Shown: piece after piece, positions 35,030 through 42,055 of the stretch
Numbering within the stretch: position 1 is the stretch's first letter
How the letters are laid out: each line of letters opens with the position of its first letter
From: Lysobacterales bacterium
GTDB taxonomy: Bacteria; Pseudomonadota; Gammaproteobacteria; Xanthomonadales; Xanthomonadaceae
DNA length: 59,514 nt
Assembly: GCA_017302135.1 (NCBI GenBank)
Contig: JAFLDZ010000022.1
Span: 1 to 59,514, forward strand
Reading direction: 5' to 3'
The notes under the pieces: model-generated
Told to the model about the DNA's origin: nothing
The model's input: only the letters and a program-made list of their open reading frames with translations
The model's database searches: none
Program-made: the position numbers and the translations under genes

Positions 35030-35281
35030 ATGAAACTCTCGATGATGAAAGGGGTCGCGATCGCGCTGATCGCAGGCACGATGGGGATCGGCAACGCACA
35101 GGCGATCGGTTGGCCGACGCCGAACATCGCCTGCACTTCCGCGAACGAAGGCACGACCTACGACGTACAGTATTTTTCGCGTTGGGAAAAACTGCAGATC
35201 ACTTACTACTGCGATGGCACCGAGTGGCAACTGTGGCAGGTGTGTGACCTGCAGCCAGGCGGTATCTGCGTCGCTTACTGA
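35030..35281 (+). CDS. Small secreted cysteine-containing protein, unknown function
   Basis: 83 residues. A signal peptide (MKLSMMKGVAIALIAG onward, cleaved after NAQA) leaves a mature part of about 58 residues with four cysteines (IACTS, YYCDG, QVCDL, GICVA), enough for two disulfides, and many aromatics (WEKLQITYYCDGTEWQLWQ). AAAGGAG lies 6 nt before the ATG. I do not recognise the family. The gene stands alone and is followed by a hairpin. The strong ribosome binding site, signal peptide and terminator support a real gene. Confidence 0.75.
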   Translation: MKLSMMKGVAIALIAGTMGIGNAQAIGWPTPNIACTSANEGTTYDVQYFSRWEKLQITYYCDGTEWQLWQVCDLQPGGICVAY

Positions 35282-35289
35282 TCTTTCGG

Positions 35290-35317
35290 CATCCCGGCGT
35301 CGCGTGGCGCCGGGATG
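35290..35317 (+). terminator. Hairpin after the small secreted protein gene
   Basis: A 10-bp perfect stem (CATCCCGGCG / CGCCGGGATG) with an 8-nt loop starts 9 nt after the stop codon. The U tract is missing. Confidence 0.6.
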
Positions 35318-35368
35318 TGGCGGCCGAATGGGTCCTGCGGGTAAAGCAATCTCATCCGCCGATCATCC

Positions 35369-35863
35369 TCACTTCACCCGTTCCACCTTCGCCCGCGTGT
35401 TGTAACCCTTGACCGCGAGATACCAGGCGTTGCCGGCGATGCTCGGCGTGATCCGCACTTCGGGACTGTCGAGTTTGGCGCCGACGAGTTCGGCGTTGTC
35501 CGTCTGGCGCCAGACCTGACCGTTGTCGAGGGTGAACTCGCGGCCTCGGGCGAAGCCGCGGAACGGCCCGGGCACGCGCGCGACGATGGCTTCGTTCGAG
35601 CCGAAGTGGAAGAAGCCGCGGTTTTCCGCTTCGATCTTGTCCTTGGCCTGCGACGCGGCTGCAGTGACGGCGGTGTCGATCTTGCGGCCGAGCCACAGAT
35701 TGAGTTTGCCCAGTTCTTCCGCGCTGAGCTTGTCGAGGCCGGCGGCCTTGAATTCCTGCGGTGTCATCTCGCGTTCGATGGGCTGTTGCGCGAGCGCGGC
35801 GAGCGGCGAAAGCGCGAGGGCGGCGAGCAGGGCGAGCGGGAGCAGCGGACGGAGCATCGACAT
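35369..35863 (-). CDS. Periplasmic protein of unknown function
   Basis: 164 residues from ATG 35863 (AGGA upstream). A signal peptide (LRPLLPLALLAALALSPLAALA) is followed by an acidic/Leu-rich helix (MTPQEFKAAGLDKLSAEELGKLNLWL) and a beta-rich half (GREFTLDNGQVWRQTDNAELVGAKLDSPEVRI). The second part resembles small beta domains of conserved Xanthomonadaceae proteins annotated as hypothetical; no enzyme motif is visible. It is divergent from relA with an 87-bp gap. Confidence 0.75.
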   Translation of the reverse strand: MSMLRPLLPLALLAALALSPLAALAQQPIEREMTPQEFKAAGLDKLSAEELGKLNLWLGRKIDTAVTAAASQAKDKIEAENRGFFHFGSNEAIVARVPGPFRGFARGREFTLDNGQVWRQTDNAELVGAKLDSPEVRITPSIAGNAWYLAVKGYNTRAKVERVK

Positions 35864-35950
35864 GATCGGATCCTGTGGGGATTTCGCCGGAGGCGGGACG
35901 CGGTTAGTGTAGAACCACAATCCCCCGGATCGAAATCAGGCCGTCATCGC

Positions 35951-38131
35951 GTGTCCGCCGCCGTCGCCAGTCCTCTCGAAGCCCTGTTGTCGCTGCCGCC
36001 GGCGGCGGCGCTGGGCGCGCCCTGGCGGCAGGTGCTGGAGCTGTCGGCAGGGTCGGAGGCGTTGGCCGAAGGTGCATTGGCAGAGCTGGGCGACACCCTG
36101 GGTTCGCTGGCGCGGCTGAACGCCGATGGCGATGTGGTGCTGGCGGCGATCCTCCACGACCTGCCGGCGTGGCGGGCGCGGATCGAGCCGCAGCTCGCGA
36201 AAACATGGCCGACGGTCGCGACGCTGCTGGAGGGCCAGCGCGCCGCAGGCCAGGTGTGGACACTGCATGCGGCCGACGCCGGCGGCCGCAACGCCGAGGG
36301 CCTGCGCCGGCTGCTGCTGGTGATGGTGAAGGACCTGCGCGTGGTGCCGATCCTGCTGGCGCGGCAATTGGCGCAAATGCGCACCGCCGGCAAGCGTCCG
36401 GCGGCCGAGCGCCGGGCGCTGGCGCAGCTGACCCGCGATATCCACGCGCCGCTGGCGAACCGGCTGGGCATCTGGCAGCTGAAGTGGGAACTGGAGGACC
36501 TGGCGTTCCGCCATCTCGAACCCGAGACCTACCAGAAGATCGCGCGCTGGCTCGACGAGAAGCGCGGCGATCGCGAGCGCTACATCGAACAGGTCAAACG
36601 CGAACTGGGCGAGGCGCTGAAAGCGCAGGGGGTAGAGGCCGAGGTCGCCGGCCGGCCGAAGCACATGACCAGCATCTGGAAAAAGATGCAGAAGAAAGCG
36701 GTGCCGATCGGCGAGCTCTACGATCTGCGCGCGGTGCGGGTGCTGGTGAAGGATGTTCCCGCCTGCTACGCCGCGCTGGGTGCGGTGCACGCGCTGTGGA
36801 CGCCGATTCCCAGCGAGTTCGACGACTACATCGCGCGGCCCAAGCGCAACGACTACCGCTCGCTGCACACCGCCGTGATCGGTCCCGAGGGCAAGACCCT
36901 GGAAGTGCAGATCCGCACCCACGAGATGCACGCGCAGGCCGAGCTCGGCGTCGCCGCGCACTGGCGCTACAAGGAAGGCCGCTCGGCGCCAGCGGACGCG
37001 GGGCTCGACCGCAAGATCGAATGGATGCGCAAGCTGCTCGATGGCGGGCGCGACGCCGGCGAGGATGAGCAAAGCGCCGAGCAGCGACTCAGCAACGCGC
37101 TCGACAGCGAATTGATCGAAGACCGCATCTACACGCTGACCCCGCAGGGCGATGTGATCGATCTGCCTGTGGGCGCGACGCCGCTGGATTTCGCGTACCA
37201 CGTGCACACGATGGTCGGCCATCGCTGCCGGGGCGCGAAGGTCGACGGCCGGATCGTGCCGCTGGATTACAAACTGCGCAGCGGCGAGCGCATCGAAATT
37301 CTGACGGCGAAGACCGGCGAGCCGAGGCGCGACTGGCTGGTGGCCTCGAACGGATTCCTCGCCAGCGGCCGTTCCCGCGACAAGGTGCGCGCGTGGTTCC
37401 ACAAGCTCGATCGTGTGCGCAACGTGCAAGCCGGACGCGACATGCTGGAAAAAGAGCTGCGGCGGCTGTCGCTGCTGCAGGCCGATCTGGCGCCGATGCT
37501 GGCGAAATTCCACGTCGACACGGTCGACGACCTGTACGTGCTGGTCGCGCTGGGCGATGCCGGCCCGCACCAGGTCGGACGGGCGCTGCTCGATCACGAA
37601 CGCAGCCGTCAGGAAGCGAGCGCGGCGCCGGACACGTCGCGAGTCGAACTGGCGCGCGCGCCGCCGAAACCGCAGCGCGCCAACAGCAGCAACTCGGCGT
37701 TCACGGTGGTCGGCGTGGGCAATCTGCTGATGCAGATCGCGCGCTGCTGCCAGCCGCTGCCCGGCGAACCCATCGTCGGTTATCTCACCCAGGGGCGCGG
37801 CGTGTCGGTACATCGCGCGGACTGTGCGGCGTTGCTGCGGATGTCGGCCCGCCAGCCGCAGCGGGTGCTGGCGGTCGACTGGGGGCGCGTCGGCGGCGGC
37901 CACACCGCGAATGTGCAGGTGGATGCGGTCGATCGCCGCTGGCTGCTGAAAGACCTGACCAATCTGATCGCCCAGGACGACGCCCATGTGCTGTCGATCC
38001 ACAGCGATACCCTCGAAGGCAGCCGCGTGCGCCTGCGCCTTCAGCTGCGGGTACGCGACCACGAGCAATTGAGCCGGCTGCTGGGCCGGATCGACAGTCT
38101 GTCCGGCGTGGAGCAGGTGCGGCGGACGTAG
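35951..38131 (+). CDS. relA: GTP pyrophosphokinase RelA (monofunctional synthetase)
   Basis: 726 residues from a GTG start at 35951; the frame is open upstream opposite the previous gene, but that part lacks RelA character. The HD domain is degenerate: ILHDLPAW replaces SpoT's ILHDTIEDT, so the Glu-Asp pair needed for hydrolysis is gone. The synthetase domain is complete (RPKHMTSIWKKMQKK, ELYDLRAVRVLV, YRSLHT, EVQIRTHEMH). The loop EFDDYIARPK (Glu289-Asp292) is the acidic ExDD motif of monofunctional RelA. TGS (YTLTPQGDVIDLP), a Cys-containing region (ARCCQPLPG) and ACT domains follow for ribosome sensing. The stop codon is the TAG of a GTAG palindrome. Confidence 0.96.
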   Translation: MSAAVASPLEALLSLPPAAALGAPWRQVLELSAGSEALAEGALAELGDTLGSLARLNADGDVVLAAILHDLPAWRARIEPQLAKTWPTVATLLEGQRAAGQVWTLHAADAGGRNAEGLRRLLLVMVKDLRVVPILLARQLAQMRTAGKRPAAERRALAQLTRDIHAPLANRLGIWQLKWELEDLAFRHLEPETYQKIARWLDEKRGDRERYIEQVKRELGEALKAQGVEAEVAGRPKHMTSIWKKMQKKAVPIGELYDLRAVRVLVKDVPACYAALGAVHALWTPIPSEFDDYIARPKRNDYRSLHTAVIGPEGKTLEVQIRTHEMHAQAELGVAAHWRYKEGRSAPADAGLDRKIEWMRKLLDGGRDAGEDEQSAEQRLSNALDSELIEDRIYTLTPQGDVIDLPVGATPLDFAYHVHTMVGHRCRGAKVDGRIVPLDYKLRSGERIEILTAKTGEPRRDWLVASNGFLASGRSRDKVRAWFHKLDRVRNVQAGRDMLEKELRRLSLLQADLAPMLAKFHVDTVDDLYVLVALGDAGPHQVGRALLDHERSRQEASAAPDTSRVELARAPPKPQRANSSNSAFTVVGVGNLLMQIARCCQPLPGEPIVGYLTQGRGVSVHRADCAALLRMSARQPQRVLAVDWGRVGGGHTANVQVDAVDRRWLLKDLTNLIAQDDAHVLSIHSDTLEGSRVRLRLQLRVRDHEQLSRLLGRIDSLSGVEQVRRT

Positions 38132-38150
38132 GTCGGGCCCCTGGCCCGAC
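38128..38150 (+). repeat. GTAG-headed REP palindrome overlapping the relA stop
   Basis: GTAG at 38128-38131 is followed by the stem GTCGGGCC (38132-38139), the loop CCT and GGCCCGAC (38143-38150). The TAG inside the head is the relA stop codon. It is the same element as at 47503, 47604 and 50272, and resembles the SMAG (GTAG) repeats of Stenotrophomonas. Confidence 0.88.
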
Positions 38151-38281
38151 ATTGCGATCGATCCGTCTGCATTGGACAGCTATCGAAGCGGCTCCGGCCG
38201 ATGGCAATGGCTGCGATCGATTCCCGATCTCGGGCCAAGGCCCTACCCACGGCATCTGCGATCAGACGCTATCCTGTCCGC

Positions 38282-39778
38282 GTGACTTCGCACCGCTCAC
38301 CTTTCCGTCGGAATTTCCGCGCGCACTGGCCGTGGACCCTGGCGGTCGCCGCCGCACTGCTCATTGCGTTGCTGCTCGCGCTGCGTGAACCGATCGCCGA
38401 ACGTCTATGGCCGGTTGCGGAAGCCGAGGCGCTGCGCCAGCAGGCCGAAAAGGCATTGCAACAAGGACGATTGAGTGCGGACGACGGCAGCGGCGCGCGC
38501 GAGCTGTACGAGGCTGCGATCGCGATCGATCCGGATCGCGCCGAACTGCGCTCGGGGCTGACCCGGGTGGCGCAGGCGGCGGTGCAGCAGGCTCGCGGCG
38601 CGGCGGAGCGCGGCGCGTTCGCCGTGGCGCATCGACAGCTGGCGCTGGCGCGCGCGCTGTCCGCACCTCGGGCGCAGACCGATGCGGTCGCCGAAATCCT
38701 GCGACGACGCGAAGTGGCGGTGGCCGGGATCGACGTCATGCTGCGCGCGGCCGATGCCGCACGTGCGGCCGGTCGTCTCGATGACGGCGCCGACGCGGCG
38801 CTGCCGCTGTATCGACGGATTCTGGAATTGCAGCCGCAGCATCTGAAAGCGCTGGAAGGCCGCGAGGATGCGCTGGGCATCCTGCTGGAGGACGCACGAA
38901 GCGCGCTGAAACGCGGCGAACTGGCGGCGGGCGGCGCCGCGATCGCGACCGTCCAGCGCTACGACCGTGGTCACGCCGATCTGCCGGATGCGCAGGCGCT
39001 GCTGGCGCAGGTCGCCGATGACGTGCGTCGACGCGCGGATCGCGATCTGCGCGCCGGGCGGTTGTCGCGCGCGGCCGAAGGCTATCGTCAGTTGCGGATC
39101 AGCGGAGCCGATGCGCAGGCGGACGATGCCTTGGCCGAAGTCGCGCAGGCGTATGTCGGCAACGCCCGCGCCGACGCTGCGGATTTCCGTTTCGATCGTG
39201 CGAAAGCCGCCCTGGACGCCGCGCAGGCGCTGGCGCCCGATCTTGCCGAACTGGCACCGGCGCGCGAGGCCTTGCAGCGCGCCGAGCGCACGAAGCAGGG
39301 CGCGGCTCCGACCCTGTCGCCGCGAGTGGTGCAGCGACGCGTGCGCGCGCTGCTGGACGAAGCCGCTGCGGCGGAAGCGCGCGGCGATTGGCTCACGCCG
39401 CCGGGCGACAGCGCCTACGACAAACTGCGCGCGGCGCGTGCGCTCGCACCGGACGATGCCGGCGTGCGTCGCGCCAGCGCAAGGATGCTGCCGCGCGTGC
39501 GCGAGTGTTTCGAAAACGAACTGCGCGACAACCGTCTGCAGCGCGCGCGCGTCTGCCTCGACGCACGCATCGCGCTGGAAGGAGACCGCCATGCCATCGA
39601 AGACGCGCGCAGCCGGCTCGCGCAGCGTTGGGTCGCGGTGGGCGAGGAGCGGTTGGGTGCGGGGGAACTCGATGGCGCCCGTGCCGCGCACGACGCGGCG
39701 CGTGGACTCGATCCGCGAGCGCCGGGACTGCTGGCGTTCGCCGAGCGCTTGCATGCGGCTGGTGCGCTGGAACAGTGA
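38282..39778 (+). CDS. Membrane-anchored TPR-like repeat protein, unknown function
   Basis: 498 residues from GTG 38282 (an ATG at 38201 in frame is possible). One membrane helix near the N-terminus (WTLAVAAALLIALLLAL) puts the rest in the periplasm. The body is almost entirely Ala/Arg/Leu-rich helices in TPR-like pairs (for example ARELYEAAIAIDPDRAELR, PLYRRILELQPQHLKALEG, RLSRAAEGYRQLRI). I recognise no specific family; a scaffold or assembly role is typical of such proteins. It ends 43 bp before the convergent glycosyltransferase. Confidence 0.72.
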   Translation: MTSHRSPFRRNFRAHWPWTLAVAAALLIALLLALREPIAERLWPVAEAEALRQQAEKALQQGRLSADDGSGARELYEAAIAIDPDRAELRSGLTRVAQAAVQQARGAAERGAFAVAHRQLALARALSAPRAQTDAVAEILRRREVAVAGIDVMLRAADAARAAGRLDDGADAALPLYRRILELQPQHLKALEGREDALGILLEDARSALKRGELAAGGAAIATVQRYDRGHADLPDAQALLAQVADDVRRRADRDLRAGRLSRAAEGYRQLRISGADAQADDALAEVAQAYVGNARADAADFRFDRAKAALDAAQALAPDLAELAPAREALQRAERTKQGAAPTLSPRVVQRRVRALLDEAAAAEARGDWLTPPGDSAYDKLRAARALAPDDAGVRRASARMLPRVRECFENELRDNRLQRARVCLDARIALEGDRHAIEDARSRLAQRWVAVGEERLGAGELDGARAAHDAARGLDPRAPGLLAFAERLHAAGALEQ

Positions 39779-39821
39779 GCGAATGCGCGCATGGCAGCGA
39801 TCCTGACCGATAGGCGCCAAC

Positions 39822-41927
39822 TCAGGAGCACGCTCTCAGGAACACGCTGCGCACCGTCGCGCGCGCGGTCTCCAATGAAAAATTCCGCGCGACGCTGTCC
39901 AGACCATTTCGCGCGAGTGCATTCCATAGCGCTTCGTCTTCGTAGAGACGCACGATCGCATCGGCGAAGCTCTGCGGATCGTCGGCGACCAGCACGTCTT
40001 CGCCATCGCGCAGGTGCATGCCTTCCACCGCGCACGAGGTCGCCACCACCGGCTGGCCGTGGGCCATGCTCAGATTGACCTTGCCCTTGACGCCCGCGCC
40101 GTAGCGCAGCGGTGCGATCGCGATCCGGCCGCCGTCCATGTACGGATCGATGTCGGCGACATGACCGTGCACGATCACGCCCGGCAGCGTGCCCAGCGCT
40201 TCGATTTCCGGCGGCGTATGGCTGCCGATGCAATGGAAGCGCACATCGGGCAGGCGCGCGTGGATCGACGGAAACGCCTCCTGCACGAACCAGCGCACCG
40301 CATCGACATTCGGCGGATGCCGGAAGCCGCCGACGAACACCAGATCGCGACGCTGCGCGAACGGCAGGCCCGCACCGGCGATCCGGTGCAGATTCGACAG
40401 CAGCTCGACCTGCGCGGCCGGCGCATCGCTGCGCAGCAGATCGCGCTCGATGTCGCTGACCACCAGGGTCACGTCGGACTTCGCGATGACATCGAGTTCC
40501 AGCGCGCGCGTGCGCTCGGCGGCGCGCGCCAGCGCGGCATCGCCCGCGACCTCCGCGCCGCGCCGCTCGCGCAGATAGTGCAGATCGACGGTGTCGAAAA
40601 TCAGCCTGGCCTGCGGCGCATGCGCACGCAGCAGCGGCAGGAATTCGCTGGCGACGTAATGCCGGCTGACCATCACCGCATCGAAACGCGGGCCGTGTTC
40701 GCGCAGCCATGCCGGTGGTCGCGCCGCGAACGGCGCGTGCCAGGCCTCCACGCCCAGATGCTGCAACTGGGTGGCGTAAGGCTCGACGCGATGACGATCC
40801 GCCGGAAGGAACACGACGTGCGCGCCTTCTTCGCGCAGCAGCCGCATCAGATTCACCAATCGCAGCGAGCCCGAATCGTGATCCGGTCGCGGGGTTTGCG
40901 CATCGATGATCAGGATCTGCTTCTGCTTGCGATGCAGCAGCGCGGGCGTCGGTACGGTGTTCGCCGGCAACTGCTGCGTCAACGCTTCGCGACGATGCCC
41001 GGCGAAAACGCTGCGGTTGCGCACCTGATACGCTTTCGGGCCGACGCTGGTGTTGGTGCCGGCGGTGACGCCTTCGGCATGGATCACCCGCGATGCCGGC
41101 TGGTAGAGCACGCGCTTGCCGGCGGCGCGGACCGCGAAGGCGAGGTCGGTGTCTTCGTAATACGCCGGCGCATACCGGGTGTCGAAACCGCCGAGTTCGG
41201 CGAACAGCGCGCGCGGGATCGCGATCGCCGCGCCGCTGGCGTAATCGCAGTCGCGCAGATAGGCGAAACGCGGATCTTCCGGCGATTCGAACTTGCCGTA
41301 GTTCCAGCCGCTGCCGTCGGCGAAGACCACGCCGCCGGCTTCCTGCAGGCGGCCGTCGGGATACAGCAACTGTGCGCCGACAAGCCCGGCGTCCGGATGC
41401 GCGTCGAAGGTGCCCAGCAGCGCGTCCAGCCAGCCCGGCTGCGGGACGGTGTCGTTGTTCAGGAAAACCAGATGGTCGCCGCGCGCCAGCGACGCGCCGT
41501 CGTTGCAGGCGGCGATGAAGCCGCCGTTCTGCGCACGACGGTGGTAGCGCACGCCTGCGATCTGCGCCAGCGCGGTCGCCGTCTCGTCGCTGCCGCCGTC
41601 GTCGACCACGATCACCTCGAAAGCGATTGCCGGCGGATGCGCGGCGAGCGCGCGCAGACAGACGAGGGTATGCGCGAACTGGTTGTAGACCGGAATGACG
41701 ATGCTGGCGCCGGGCGCGTCGCTGGTAAGCATTGCGAACGGCGCGAAAGCAGCCTGCGCGGGCAGATAAAGCTGGTCGACGGGCAGCGGCGCGGCGCGGT
41801 GGAACTGGGCGCGGACGCGGTCGAGGGTGGCGCGCCAGCCGCGGGTGCGCAGGCTGGCCCAGCCGCGACGGATCAGGCCGAGTCCGCGGTGAAGAAGAAA
41901 CCGCGCATCGGCCGGCGAAAACGACAT
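39822..41927 (-). CDS. Two-domain glycosyltransferase (GT2 plus GT4-like)
   Basis: 701 residues from ATG 41927 (AGGAG 12 nt upstream). The N-terminal half (about residues 74-300) is a GT-A family 2 domain: ASIVIPVYNQ, VVDDGGSDET, FLNNDTVPQPGW and YYEDTDLAF. The C-terminal half (about 360-700) is GT-B, family 4 like: DLVFVGGFRHPPNVDAV, PLRYGAGVKGKVNLSMAHGQPVVAT. Two transferases in one chain usually make alternating bonds in O-antigen or other surface polysaccharides. No membrane segment or signal peptide is present. It is isolated: no polysaccharide operon lies in the window. Confidence 0.88.
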   Translation of the reverse strand: MSFSPADARFLLHRGLGLIRRGWASLRTRGWRATLDRVRAQFHRAAPLPVDQLYLPAQAAFAPFAMLTSDAPGASIVIPVYNQFAHTLVCLRALAAHPPAIAFEVIVVDDGGSDETATALAQIAGVRYHRRAQNGGFIAACNDGASLARGDHLVFLNNDTVPQPGWLDALLGTFDAHPDAGLVGAQLLYPDGRLQEAGGVVFADGSGWNYGKFESPEDPRFAYLRDCDYASGAAIAIPRALFAELGGFDTRYAPAYYEDTDLAFAVRAAGKRVLYQPASRVIHAEGVTAGTNTSVGPKAYQVRNRSVFAGHRREALTQQLPANTVPTPALLHRKQKQILIIDAQTPRPDHDSGSLRLVNLMRLLREEGAHVVFLPADRHRVEPYATQLQHLGVEAWHAPFAARPPAWLREHGPRFDAVMVSRHYVASEFLPLLRAHAPQARLIFDTVDLHYLRERRGAEVAGDAALARAAERTRALELDVIAKSDVTLVVSDIERDLLRSDAPAAQVELLSNLHRIAGAGLPFAQRRDLVFVGGFRHPPNVDAVRWFVQEAFPSIHARLPDVRFHCIGSHTPPEIEALGTLPGVIVHGHVADIDPYMDGGRIAIAPLRYGAGVKGKVNLSMAHGQPVVATSCAVEGMHLRDGEDVLVADDPQSFADAIVRLYEDEALWNALARNGLDSVARNFSLETARATVRSVFLRACS

Positions 41928-42055
41928 GCTGAAGGGACTCCTGCGGGCGGGACGGCGGATGCGAAGGGTCGCGGCGTGCCGGTCTCGGCACCCTGCTAGA
42001 CTCGCACGGCCGCATTTTCGCATCCCCCACGACGACAGGCACGATTCCCGCCAGA

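Noticed and set aside
40014..41999. 661-residue open frame on the plus strand
   Set aside because: Antisense to the two-domain glycosyltransferase, whose motifs are unambiguous.
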